Source: Cohnella lupini (lineage in GTDB: Bacteria > Bacillota > Bacilli > Paenibacillales > Paenibacillaceae). Taken from it: a stretch of DNA of 64,000 nt. Position 1 is the stretch's first letter. Each line of letters begins with the position of its first letter. The position numbers and the translations under genes are program-made. The stretch lies in assembly GCF_003386205.1 (NCBI RefSeq), contig NZ_QRDY01000002.1, positions 590,595-654,594 on the forward strand, written 5' to 3'. A model generated the notes under the pieces. The model searched no databases, had not been told where the DNA came from, and saw only the letters and a list, made by a program, of their open reading frames with translations. This document shows, in pieces, positions 46,959 through 54,639 of the stretch.

Positions 46959-47966
46959 TCAATCCTCCTTCACCTTTCGCAAATAAGGCAACGGGTTCAC
47001 GGGTTCTTCGTTGGCGACGACTTGGAAGTGCAAGTGCGGCCCCGTACTTCGTCCGCTATTGCCCATCTCCGCGATGAGATCTCCCCGGCTAACCCGTTGA
47101 TTCGGCTTCACTTCGATGACCTTCAAATGCATGTACCATGATTCCAAACCGTCACGATGGGTAATGATGATATAATTACCCCGTGTGCGATTGAATCCCG
47201 CTTCTTTAACTTGGCCGTCTCCGGCCGCATAAACGGGATCGCCCATCTCTCCGGTAATGTCCACCCCGGCGTGGAAAGCGGACCTTCCCGTGAACGGATC
47301 GCTCCGATATCCGAAGCCCGAGGTTAATCTCCTCGACACGGTTGGCCATTCCGAGGGCAACGATTCGATTTCCGCGCGCTTGAGCTCAGCCTTCCGCAAG
47401 CCTTCCGCCATCGATATCGCCATATCGTCCAGCATTCGCGACAGCTCGGAGAAATCCGCGATGTTCGATTCCATGGCGGCAATGGACACGATGTCGGATG
47501 ATGAAGCGTCGGAGACCGCGACGCTGGCAGTCCCCATGGCGGCGGAATATGCGGTGGCGGCAACTTCGGCAACGTTCCGGCTCTCATCGGAAGTACCGTC
47601 CGCATGGTTACCTATGAATTGACGGAGCTTGGCTTCGAGCTCGCTTATTTCGTCCATGCGGCTTCTGAATAGCTCGTTTTGCCCATCCAAGTCGCGTATC
47701 TCCTGCTCGAGGGAACGAATCTCCGCGGTCTTGACGGCCAGTTCGTTGCGATGCTTAAGCGCGCTGCTTCCAAGCCGATCCTCCAAAGCGTGAATTCGGC
47801 CGACCGACTTCAGTTGGAGAAAAGCAAAGCTACTGGCAACGGCCACGGCGGCGGCGACGGGCAAGAATACGACCGTTCTCCCGGACACCTTGAACTGTTT
47901 GACCCGCCGTTCCGCGTCCCTGATGAGGAGCAGCGACCATTTCGGTTTCCGTTTCCTTTGCGCCAT
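46959..47966 (-). CDS. M23 family metallopeptidase with membrane anchor and coiled coil
   Basis: A 335-residue membrane-anchored LytM-type endopeptidase. It has a basic N-terminus, one membrane segment (about residues 31-51), a coiled coil (about 55-110, with LEDRLGSSALKHRNEL and LEQEIRDLDGQNE) and a C-terminal M23 domain starting at SGFGYRSDPFTGRSAFHAGVD, where His and Asp are zinc ligands, and closing with TGPHLHFQV. It should cut peptidoglycan cross-bridges outside the membrane. The ATG at 47966 has GAGAGGAGAT before it and is preferred to the TTG at 47987. The partner bactofilin may position it. Confidence 0.88.
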   Translation of the reverse strand: MAQRKRKPKWSLLLIRDAERRVKQFKVSGRTVVFLPVAAAVAVASSFAFLQLKSVGRIHALEDRLGSSALKHRNELAVKTAEIRSLEQEIRDLDGQNELFRSRMDEISELEAKLRQFIGNHADGTSDESRNVAEVAATAYSAAMGTASVAVSDASSSDIVSIAAMESNIADFSELSRMLDDMAISMAEGLRKAELKRAEIESLPSEWPTVSRRLTSGFGYRSDPFTGRSAFHAGVDITGEMGDPVYAAGDGQVKEAGFNRTRGNYIIITHRDGLESWYMHLKVIEVKPNQRVSRGDLIAEMGNSGRSTGPHLHFQVVANEEPVNPLPYLRKVKED

Positions 47967-48069
47967 CGGATCTCCTCTCGGGTTCAAGATTAACCTAGTC
48001 TAATGCTATTTATTCTTGGAACCTTTCTTTCATTCCTATAAATCATTAAGAGACGGCGAGGCTACTTGA

Positions 48070-49506
48070 ATGATCGTGCTTGTACTCAGCGTTATGCTAT
48101 TCATCTTTATTTTTCAGGCGGCGACCATCCTTTTGCTCGAATTCCGCAGACCGGCGCATGCGACGGCATGGCTGTTTATATTGTTTCTGTTCCCGCTGGT
48201 CGGGTTTATTCTGTATTATTTCCTGGCCACGGAGTTTCGCAGAAGCAGGAAAGCGAGGAAGAGGGCAAGCCGGGATCAGCGCCGAAGGGCGAAGCTTCTC
48301 GGTATGAGCTCGAACGTTACCGTTGTTACGGAGATGCCGGAAGAGACCGGCTTCTCTTCTAGGACAAGATTGTTTCGGGCGCTGCTTAAAGGAGGAGAGC
48401 TTCCGATTTCCGGGAAAAATCGCAGCGAAGTGTACAATAACGGCATGGATACGTACGAAGCGATGCTGAAAGCGATCGGAAACGCGGATAATCACATCCA
48501 TCTCTCGTCCTATATCATAAGAAACGACGAGATCGGCAAGGAGTTCCAGCAAGCGTTAATCAGGAAAGCGAAGCAAGGAGTAAAGGTTAAGCTTCTGTAC
48601 GACGGAATCGGAAGCATCAAGCTCAGCGACTCGTACATCCGTATTCTTCGGGACGGCGGTGTGGAATGCGCATGCTTCTTTCCGCTTAGGCCTTCTTTCT
48701 TGAAGAAAAGGATGAACTATCGTAACCATCGTAAAATTATCGTGGTCGACGGGAAGATCGGCTTCGTCGGGGGAATCAACGTGGGCGACGAATACGTCGG
48801 CAAAAATCCGAGGTTAGGCTATTGGAGGGATACCCATCTGAGGCTGGAAGGGGATTCGGTCTATTGGCTTCAAGAAGTATTTCTGAAAGATTGGGAGATC
48901 GCGACCCGGGAGAAGCCCGACGTACCTGCCTACTTTCCCGATCATGAATGCCCGGGCTTCGAGGCGGTACAGATCGTTCCGGCGGGGCCGAACCGGAAAG
49001 GGGACGCGATTCACGATTCCGTATTCGCGATGAGCACCGCCGCGCGAGACAGGATATGGATGACGACGCCTTATTTCATCCCGAGCGCGAGCATCGCGAT
49101 GGCGCTTCACGACGCGGCAAGGAGCGGCTTGGACGTACGGATTATTATCCCTTACATCCCCGACACCTGGCTTGTTCATCTGGCAACCTTGTCCTATGTG
49201 GAGGAGATGATGCGGTCAGGCGTTAGGGTATGGCAATATAAAAAAGGCTTCGTCCATGCCAAGACGCTCGTCGTGGACAAGTTGGTTGCCGTCGTCGGCT
49301 CGGCGAACATGGATTTGCGCAGCTTCTTCAGCAATTTCGAGATCAACGCCCACTTGTTCGATCCGAAAGCCATAGCGAAAGTGGAAGGCGATTTCTTGAA
49401 GGATCTGGAGGACTGCGAAGAGATTAACCTGCAGAAGTTCCTGATGCGGCCGCGCAAGCAGAAATTCAAGGAAGCGATGGCGCGTATATTGTCTCCCTTG
49501 CTGTAG
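48070..49506 (+). CDS. cls: Cardiolipin synthase
   Basis: A 478-residue membrane enzyme of the phospholipase D superfamily that joins two phosphatidylglycerol molecules to make cardiolipin. Two N-terminal membrane segments (about 2-22 and 33-53) precede two HKD motifs, H220 in NHRKIIVVDGKIGF and H396 in HAKTLVVDKLVAVVGSAN, with downstream GG/GSAN residues. The length is that of the ClsA type. The ribosome site before ATG 48070 is weak. It converges with the LigD polymerase gene seven bases beyond its stop. Confidence 0.92.
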   Translation: MIVLVLSVMLFIFIFQAATILLLEFRRPAHATAWLFILFLFPLVGFILYYFLATEFRRSRKARKRASRDQRRRAKLLGMSSNVTVVTEMPEETGFSSRTRLFRALLKGGELPISGKNRSEVYNNGMDTYEAMLKAIGNADNHIHLSSYIIRNDEIGKEFQQALIRKAKQGVKVKLLYDGIGSIKLSDSYIRILRDGGVECACFFPLRPSFLKKRMNYRNHRKIIVVDGKIGFVGGINVGDEYVGKNPRLGYWRDTHLRLEGDSVYWLQEVFLKDWEIATREKPDVPAYFPDHECPGFEAVQIVPAGPNRKGDAIHDSVFAMSTAARDRIWMTTPYFIPSASIAMALHDAARSGLDVRIIIPYIPDTWLVHLATLSYVEEMMRSGVRVWQYKKGFVHAKTLVVDKLVAVVGSANMDLRSFFSNFEINAHLFDPKAIAKVEGDFLKDLEDCEEINLQKFLMRPRKQKFKEAMARILSPLL

Positions 49507-49513
49507 CCGATTT

Positions 49514-50401
49514 TCACTTAGACGGCAGTTGGTTCAGAATGGAAGCAAGAGATTGCCGAGGCGCGGCGGAGAGCAGATCTCCGTGCTCCCGAAGCCTCTC
49601 CCGGATGTTCAGAAGATGGAAGTCCGCCGGTTTGACGTTCCGTCGCACCTCATCCCAAGCAAGAGGAGTGGAAACGGTGGCACCGGGGCGCGCGCGCGGG
49701 GAATAAGCAGCCGGTAATGTCTTGCCCGCGTAATGCTGGAGATAATCCAGATAGATCAGGTCCCCGCGGTCCTTCTTTAACCGTTCGACGGTGAATAATC
49801 CCGGGTTCTGGGCAACTAAGTATTCGGATACGAACTTGCCGAAGCGGCGCAGATCGTCGAAGCTCGGTCCTCTTTCGATCGGCATGACGATCTGAACGCC
49901 GGTCGCACCGGACGTCTTCGGCACCGCATGGAGACCGAGCGAATCCAGCAGCTGGCCGACCAAGGACGTCGCCTCCATAAGCCGGGGCTCCTCCTCTAAA
50001 GTCGGGTCCATATCCAGCATCCAAGTATTCGGCAGGGGATTGTCTATCTCGTCCGAAGAGACATGGAATTCCAAGCTATACAGGCTGCCCATCCATAATA
50101 AGGTTGGGATGGAATCCATGACTACGTAACGGATATTGCCGTCCGGCGAAACCCGTACGTAATCCGGCGTCGGATTCGGGGCGTTTTTCTGATAAAAAGA
50201 TACGCCGTGTATGCCCTCGGGAAAGCGGATCGTCGTTAAATACCGACCTGTGGAATAGGGCAGCAAGTAAGGAGCTAATTCGGCTAGAATCTGGATGTAG
50301 CTTAACTTCGTGATTCCGAGCTCCGGCCAGATGAGCTTATCCGGATGGGAAATAGCCATTTCGAATTCGCCGAGGCGAACGATCGTTTTCTGCGTCGCCA
50401 T
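49514..50401 (-). CDS. ligD: LigD-type polymerase/primase domain protein (NHEJ)
   Basis: A 295-residue stand-alone polymerase domain of the LigD/archaeo-eukaryotic primase kind, used in bacterial non-homologous end joining to fill in ends, often with ribonucleotides. The catalytic Asp pair is in MLDMDP, followed by the KTSGATGVQIVMPI (family TSGGKGLHV-type) segment and SPRARPGATVSTPLAWDEV. In many bacteria this domain is fused to the ligase; here ligase and polymerase are separate genes on opposite strands. Confidence 0.87.
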   Translation of the reverse strand: MATQKTIVRLGEFEMAISHPDKLIWPELGITKLSYIQILAELAPYLLPYSTGRYLTTIRFPEGIHGVSFYQKNAPNPTPDYVRVSPDGNIRYVVMDSIPTLLWMGSLYSLEFHVSSDEIDNPLPNTWMLDMDPTLEEEPRLMEATSLVGQLLDSLGLHAVPKTSGATGVQIVMPIERGPSFDDLRRFGKFVSEYLVAQNPGLFTVERLKKDRGDLIYLDYLQHYAGKTLPAAYSPRARPGATVSTPLAWDEVRRNVKPADFHLLNIRERLREHGDLLSAAPRQSLASILNQLPSK

Positions 50402-50452
50402 CTCAATCCCCTTTTTCCATTAGAAGATGGGCATAGTATGGCCTTAAATGCG

Positions 50453-50488
50453 AACAAGGACTCCATCGGCGATGATGGAGTCCTTGTT
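50453..50488. repeat. 15-bp perfect hairpin between divergent genes
   Basis: AACAAGGACTCCATC (50453-50467) and its exact complement (50474-50488) flank a six-base loop. It lies upstream of both the LigD polymerase gene and the HxlR gene, with no strong T run on either side. Confidence 0.7.
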
Positions 50489-50529
50489 GCGTTCTTTATC
50501 TCATTTCTTTTTATAACTTAATGATATAT

Positions 50530-50546
50530 AGTTACTTTATGTAACT
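50530..50546. promoter_or_regulatory. Dyad resembling the polysaccharide operators, upstream of the HxlR gene
   Basis: AGTTACT-TTA-TGTAACT. It fits the 7-3-7 form of the recurring dyad (its right half is identical to those of sites E and F1). It could be an autoregulatory site of the adjacent HxlR gene or act on the divergent LigD polymerase gene. Confidence 0.5.
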
Positions 50547-50569
50547 GGGATTATGATCAGCATTTGGTT

Positions 50570-50599
50570 TCGTCAAGTGGCAATGGAATATCGTATAAT
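50570..50599 (+). promoter_or_regulatory. Possible promoter of the HxlR-family gene
   Basis: TCGTCA and TATAAT, 18 bases apart, with a perfect -10 and a poor -35, about 30 bases before the start codon. A weak -35 would suit an activated or autoregulated promoter. Confidence 0.5.
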
Positions 50600-50630
50600 A
50601 TAAAGTACAAGAAGCAGGCGAGGTGAAATC

Positions 50631-50951
50631 ATGGACGATCATCAGAGGTGTCCCCGATTCGAAAAAGCGATGGAGATTTTGAGCAAAAGATGGACGGCTT
50701 TGATCATCTTTCAGTTGCTTCCGGGTCCGCAGCGTTTCGCTCGAATCGAGAACTCCCTGCAGAATCTGAGCGGCAAGGTTTTATCCGATCGGTTGAAGGA
50801 GCTGGAATTAGAAGGGATCGTCAAACGCGACGTTTACCCGGAAACGCCGGTCCGCATCGAATATCGATTAACGGACAAAGGCAAAGCGTTGGCTCCGTTG
50901 TTCGATAGCATTTCTAACTGGTCAGGAGAATGGATTCAGCTCTCGCAATAG
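50631..50951 (+). CDS. HxlR-family winged-helix transcriptional regulator
   Basis: A 106-residue regulator of the HxlR/YodB/HypR group. The N-terminal CPRFEKAMEILSKRWTALIIFQLLPGPQRFARIE and LSGKVLSDRLKELELEGIVKRDVYPETPVRIEYRLTDKGKAL give the winged helix with the Cys (residue 7) that many members use as a redox or aldehyde sensor. GAGGTGA precedes the ATG. A dyad similar to the polysaccharide-locus operators lies 85 bases upstream. Confidence 0.92.
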   Translation: MDDHQRCPRFEKAMEILSKRWTALIIFQLLPGPQRFARIENSLQNLSGKVLSDRLKELELEGIVKRDVYPETPVRIEYRLTDKGKALAPLFDSISNWSGEWIQLSQ

Positions 50952-50952
50952 C

Positions 50953-51000
50953 TAACCGCCTTCGATGTTGCCGTGTTCGGCAGCTCGCGGGCGGTTTTGT
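50953..51000 (+). terminator. Terminator after the HxlR gene
   Basis: AACCGCC (50953-50959) pairs with GGCGGTT (50989-50995) around a long loop that can fold further, followed by TTGTTTT. Confidence 0.7.
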
Positions 51001-51043
51001 TTTAAAGTCGCATCGAACCGAGTAGTTTTGAAATGATAACCTA

Positions 51044-52042
51044 ATGAATGGGAACAATACCAAGGCGAGTTTATTAGGAAGGCGGCTGCATGCAGTGGAA
51101 TTTAAACCGGTTGTCCCTTTTGAACCTATTCGAACGGAAAGAATGCCTAAAGACGGTAATTGGGTCGCACAAGTCAAATGGGATGGCGTAAGGATGCTCT
51201 CCTATTACAACGGAGCAGACGTGCAATTAATCAATCGGCGATTGAACAAGCGTTCGTTGCAGTATCCCGAGTTTTTGTCAGCTCAAGAATATTGTTCGGC
51301 TAAGTCCTTTATTTTAGACGGCGAGTTTATTGCCTTCGATGAAAATAAACCATCCTTTCACGAGATCATGAGAAGGGATAGCCTACGTCAACGTCAAAGC
51401 ATAGAGGACTCCGTATCGGGCATTCCCGTCACCTATATGATTTTCGACGTGCTTTTCTTTAATGGAGATTGGGTTGTATCTAAATCTTTAAGTGAAAGAC
51501 AGATGATTCTAAACGACATCATCCTGCCATCGAATAAAGCCCAGATCGTCGAGAATTATAAGGACTCGGATAGATTATTAGAGCTTATGAAATCACATAA
51601 CATGGAGGGTATCGTATTAAAAAATTTGGATAGCAGCTACCTAATCAACGGAAAAGACAGGCGTTGGCAAAAGAGAAAATTATTCCATGATCTCTTTGCC
51701 GTAATTGGCGGATTTACCTATAGAGATGGCATTATAAATTCGCTTTTATTGGGAATCTATTCTAATAATTCGCTCGTTTATATCGGTCATGCAGGAACCG
51801 GCAAATTGACTCATGCCGACTGGATTGAGCTGACCCGCAATATGAAGCCTTCCATTATTTCTTACTGTCCTTTCGAAAATAAACCCGGTCGATTCAAGGG
51901 GGCGGTATGGGTGAAGCCAATGGTAGTCGTTAAGGTTCAATTCATGGAATGGACGGCTTCGAAAACGATGAGACATCCAAGCATTCAAAGTATAAACGTA
52001 AGCATGGCGGCTAGCGATTGTACCTTCGAGCAGAATCAATAA
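51044..52042 (+). CDS. ligD: ATP-dependent DNA ligase, LigD ligase domain (NHEJ)
   Basis: A 332-residue ATP-dependent ligase. The adenylated Lys is K45 in VKWDGVR (KxDG). LDGEFIAF, FDVLFFNGDW, EGIVLKNLDSSYL and WQKRK are the nucleotidyltransferase motifs, and GHAGTGKLTH begins the OB-fold part. It lacks any polymerase or nuclease domain. The sequence is AT-richer than its neighbours and has no obvious ribosome site before ATG 51044, so the start may be different or the gene recently acquired. Confidence 0.87.
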   Translation: MNGNNTKASLLGRRLHAVEFKPVVPFEPIRTERMPKDGNWVAQVKWDGVRMLSYYNGADVQLINRRLNKRSLQYPEFLSAQEYCSAKSFILDGEFIAFDENKPSFHEIMRRDSLRQRQSIEDSVSGIPVTYMIFDVLFFNGDWVVSKSLSERQMILNDIILPSNKAQIVENYKDSDRLLELMKSHNMEGIVLKNLDSSYLINGKDRRWQKRKLFHDLFAVIGGFTYRDGIINSLLLGIYSNNSLVYIGHAGTGKLTHADWIELTRNMKPSIISYCPFENKPGRFKGAVWVKPMVVVKVQFMEWTASKTMRHPSIQSINVSMAASDCTFEQNQ

Positions 52043-52103
52043 GATAAAGTCTCCTTATCCGTCCGTCGTGGAGCGCGATCGGGGCTTTTTGCGTTCCGAT
52101 CCG

Positions 52104-52388
52104 TCATCGCATGAAACCCGATAGCCATTTTTCCAATAGCATTGTAGGGCTCATGAGCGGAATGCCCATTGCCAAACACAATCCGACTACGGTCGAAAGC
52201 GTCAGTATGAGCCCAACCGTTATATAATCCCGGATTAGTGCATTCTTCATGAGCTTCAGTTGTATCCAGAAGAGAAAGGCAACGGAGAACAAGTACAACG
52301 CAATAGGCATCATTCGGAGCGTAGCGAAGAGCTCGTCATATAAACTGTCGACATCGGGATAATGACCTCCAACTATAAAGCTTGACAA
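52104..52388 (-). CDS. Small membrane protein of unknown function
   Basis: A 94-residue frame with two membrane segments (about residues 27-46, MPIALYLFSVAFLFWIQL, and 56-80, ITVGLILTLSTVVGLCLAMG). I do not recognise it. The start is unclear: the frame opens with TTG at 52388, and a good GGAGGT is placed so that its nearest ATG would be in another frame; an internal ATG-ATG at about residue 26 is another option. It could be a small real gene or a remnant. Confidence 0.45.
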   Translation of the reverse strand: MSSFIVGGHYPDVDSLYDELFATLRMMPIALYLFSVAFLFWIQLKLMKNALIRDYITVGLILTLSTVVGLCLAMGIPLMSPTMLLEKWLSGFMR

Positions 52389-52461
52389 CTCTAGCAGCTA
52401 GTATGAGCATCGGTCGACCATTTTATGAGATAAATTGGTATTGGATTCGATACTCACGCAG

Positions 52462-52488
52462 AACCCCGGCCTTGTAACGGCCGGGGTT
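52462..52488 (-). terminator. GC-rich hairpin after the ku gene
   Basis: AACCCCGGCC pairs perfectly with GGCCGGGGTT around TTGTAAC. It lies 39 bases beyond the ku stop. The following T run is poor, but the stem is very stable. Confidence 0.65.
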
Positions 52489-52526
52489 CGAATTAACCTA
52501 GTTAGTTGTACTGGCTTCTGCACGGC

Positions 52527-53399
52527 TCACGGCACGGCTCCTTCTTTTTTGCGACCGCGCGTGCTGCGAGTCTTCCCTTTGCCGCGATCGCCGGACGTAT
52601 CGGCGGCCGCATCATCTGAAGCAGCGGGCTTGACCGCTTCCAAGCTTGCTTGCAATGCCGCCATAAGATCGATAACATTCGTTCTTTCCGCGGACGGCGC
52701 AGTAACGATATCGGGACCTTCTCCGGCTATTTTACGCTGAATGGCGGCTTGCAAGGCAACCCGGTAATCGTCCGTATATTTGTTAGGATCGAACGGAGCG
52801 GCCAATTGCTCGATAAGCATTTTGGCCATAACCAGTTCCTTATCGTTAACGGTCGTTTGCTCGGGCAAGTTGGGTACCTGCTGAAGGGATCGAATTTCGT
52901 CCGGATAATGCATCGTTTCCATGCATATGCAATTATCCACCGCTCGGATGGCGGCCAAGCTGCTTTTGCTTCGGATCGCGATCTTGGCGATACCTATTTT
53001 GCCGGATTGGCGCATGGCTTCAAGGAGTAGATTGTAAGCGCCGGAGCCGGCTTGATCGGGAGAGAGGTAATAGGCCTTCTGATAATAAAGCGGATCGATT
53101 TCCGTCAGATCGACAAAATCCAGTATTTGAATGGTGCGGGTATTTTCCGGCTTGATCGCTTCAAGCTCGTCCGCATCGAACAGCACGAAACGTCCTTTTT
53201 CGTATTCGTACCCTTTCGTAATCTCGTCCCATTGCACTTCTTTCTCGCAATGCGGGCAAGTGCGGACGTTGGAGATCGGCGTTCCGCATTCCTTGTGGAT
53301 CATGCGCAAATGAACGTCCTTATCCTCCGTCGCCGTGAACATTTTGACCGGGACATGGACCAAACCGAAGCTGATGGCGCCTTTCCAGACCGTGTGCAT
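52527..53399 (-). CDS. ku: Ku protein, non-homologous end joining
   Basis: A 290-residue bacterial Ku. WKGAISFGLVHVPVKMFTATE at the N-terminus, HKECGTPISNVRTCPHCEKEVQWDEITKGYEYEKG, and the YYLSPDQAGSGAYNLLLEAM core are family hallmarks. It forms a ring dimer on DNA ends and recruits LigD. The C-terminus (from about 255) is a Lys/Arg-rich tail, GKGKTRSTRGRKKE, common in longer Ku proteins. It starts with ATG at 53399 after a good AAGGAG. Confidence 0.93.
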   Translation of the reverse strand: MHTVWKGAISFGLVHVPVKMFTATEDKDVHLRMIHKECGTPISNVRTCPHCEKEVQWDEITKGYEYEKGRFVLFDADELEAIKPENTRTIQILDFVDLTEIDPLYYQKAYYLSPDQAGSGAYNLLLEAMRQSGKIGIAKIAIRSKSSLAAIRAVDNCICMETMHYPDEIRSLQQVPNLPEQTTVNDKELVMAKMLIEQLAAPFDPNKYTDDYRVALQAAIQRKIAGEGPDIVTAPSAERTNVIDLMAALQASLEAVKPAASDDAAADTSGDRGKGKTRSTRGRKKEGAVP

Positions 53400-53516
53400 A
53401 GAGATAGCTCCTTTGCTCGATTGTTCTGCTTAAGGTTCCCACTCCGCATGGAAATCAACCGCGCAGGGAATATTGGAAAGGGTTTATAAGCTACCTCGGA
53501 CAAAGGAGATGTTACG

Positions 53517-53693
53517 ATGGATACGGAAGAAAATTTGCAAGCAAGCTCGGATTCGATTCATGAGGGCAAAGATGTATACGATATGGATGTCGATCGAATG
53601 ATGAACGAAGGATTGGGTGGCGGACAAGTCACTCTCCATAACGGCTTGATCTCGGAGACGACGACCGACACGATGGAGGCGGATAACCCTTGA
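53517..53693 (+). CDS. Small YozQ/DUF4025-like protein
   Basis: A 58-residue acidic protein (DMDVDRMMNEGLGGG core) that resembles the YozQ/DUF4025 small proteins of Bacillus. I am not certain of the assignment. AAAGGAG precedes ATG 53517, and its TGA overlaps the TTG start of the H-type spore protein gene, so the two are translated together, suggesting a sporulation role. It is shorter than the usual cutoff for automatic frames. Confidence 0.7.
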   Translation: MDTEENLQASSDSIHEGKDVYDMDVDRMMNEGLGGGQVTLHNGLISETTTDTMEADNP

Positions 53694-53878
53694 ACGCGCA
53701 GAGAGCCAAGGAAATATACGATTCGACCGACAATATCGCGGTGCAGTTGGACGACGGGCAATCGGTGTGGATTGAAAAGGTGGATGTCGACAACGGTGTG
53801 GCGACGGTTCAGGTCGGAGGTAAACCGACGGATGTTCAGACGGTCGGCGTAGAGCGGCTGAAGGAATATTCCCATTGA
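53690..53878 (+). CDS. sspH: H-type small acid-soluble spore protein
   Basis: A 62-residue protein: MNAQRAKEIYDSTDNIAV, YDGxSVWIExVD-like LDDGQSVWIEKVDVDN and ATVQ are the SspH signature. These proteins accumulate in the spore core late in sporulation. It starts with TTG (53690), overlapping the stop of the preceding small gene. Confidence 0.9.
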   Translation: MNAQRAKEIYDSTDNIAVQLDDGQSVWIEKVDVDNGVATVQVGGKPTDVQTVGVERLKEYSH

Positions 53879-53883
53879 TCTGT

Positions 53884-53917
53884 AGCCGGGTGATAAGGCC
53901 GTAATGGCCGGCTTTTT
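53884..53917 (+). terminator. Terminator after the spore protein gene
   Basis: AGCCGG pairs with CCGGCT, with an inner GGCC/GGCC option, followed by a run of T. Confidence 0.65.
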
Positions 53918-53944
53918 GAGCGCTGGTTCTTCGCGTGATACAAT
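53916..53944 (+). promoter_or_regulatory. Promoter of the FAD-binding protein gene
   Basis: TTGAGC (53916-53921) and TACAAT (53939-53944) are 17 bases apart, with TG one base before the -10 (extended -10). It starts inside the T run of the preceding terminator. Confidence 0.65.
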
Positions 53945-53983
53945 GGGGTAAGTTTCCTTATATCCCCAGAAGGAGTGATTGTC

Positions 53984-54547
53984 TTGTACGATATCGCAAT
54001 TATCGGCGGAGGACCGGCAGGAGCAAGCGCGGCGATTTTCACGGCGAAGGCCGGCAAGAAAACGCTAGTCATCGACAGCGATCAAAGCGTAACGAAACGC
54101 GCATGGGTGGAAAATCATTACGGAGCGGACGGAATCGCGGGTCCTGACCTCGTTGCCGTCGGCAAGGGACAAGCGACTAAGTTCGGAGCCGAATTCGTAA
54201 CGGGCAAAGCGACGAAGTTGATGGCAGCGGAAGGGTTTATTACCATTGAAACCGACGGAGAAACCTACGAAGCAAAGCATGTCATTCTCGCGACGGGTCT
54301 ATTCGTCGAAGTGGCCGAGGCAAGCGGGATCCGGACGGTTCCCGGAACGGAGCCGAGAATCAAAACGATCGTGGAATGCAATCCTGAAGGCAAGACGAGC
54401 ATCGATAACGTTTGGGTTGCGGGTACCGCGGCGGGAGTCAGCATGCATACGATCATCACCGCTGGCGACGGGGCGAAGGTAGCCATTAACGTGATCAGCG
54501 AAATAGACGGCGCTCGTTATGTCGATCACGACGTGTTGAAAATATAA
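53984..54547 (+). CDS. Short thioredoxin-reductase-like FAD-dependent oxidoreductase
   Basis: A 187-residue protein with the FAD-binding YDIAIIGGGPAGASAAIFTAKAG at the N-terminus and the FAD-closing ATG and NVWVAGTAAGVSMHTIITAGDGAKVAINV at the C-terminus. It is about half the length of thioredoxin reductase: the NADPH domain and CxxC are missing. Such short relatives occur in Bacillales; the substrate is unknown. The TTG at 53984 is nine bases after AAGGAG and is favoured over GTG 53975. A terminator shared with the CAP-domain gene follows. Confidence 0.82.
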   Translation: MYDIAIIGGGPAGASAAIFTAKAGKKTLVIDSDQSVTKRAWVENHYGADGIAGPDLVAVGKGQATKFGAEFVTGKATKLMAAEGFITIETDGETYEAKHVILATGLFVEVAEASGIRTVPGTEPRIKTIVECNPEGKTSIDNVWVAGTAAGVSMHTIITAGDGAKVAINVISEIDGARYVDHDVLKI

Positions 54548-54557
54548 CCGATAAACG

Positions 54558-54606
54558 AAAAAAGGCTTTGCAAACCGCCATTAGCGCGGTTCGCAAAGCC
54601 TTTTTT
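54558..54606. terminator. Two-way terminator between convergent genes
   Basis: AAAAAAGGCTTTGC pairs with GCAAAGCCTTTTTT, with an inner AACCGC/GCGGTT stem. The A and T runs make it work in both directions. Confidence 0.9.
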
Positions 54607-54639
54607 CATGAAAGACTGCTTCATTAATCGTCCAAGGTA

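Noticed and set aside
53936..53952. TGATACA followed by ATGGGGTAA, resembling the recurring operator
   Set aside because: Only the left half matches; it is explained by an extended -10 (TGATACAAT) of the downstream gene.
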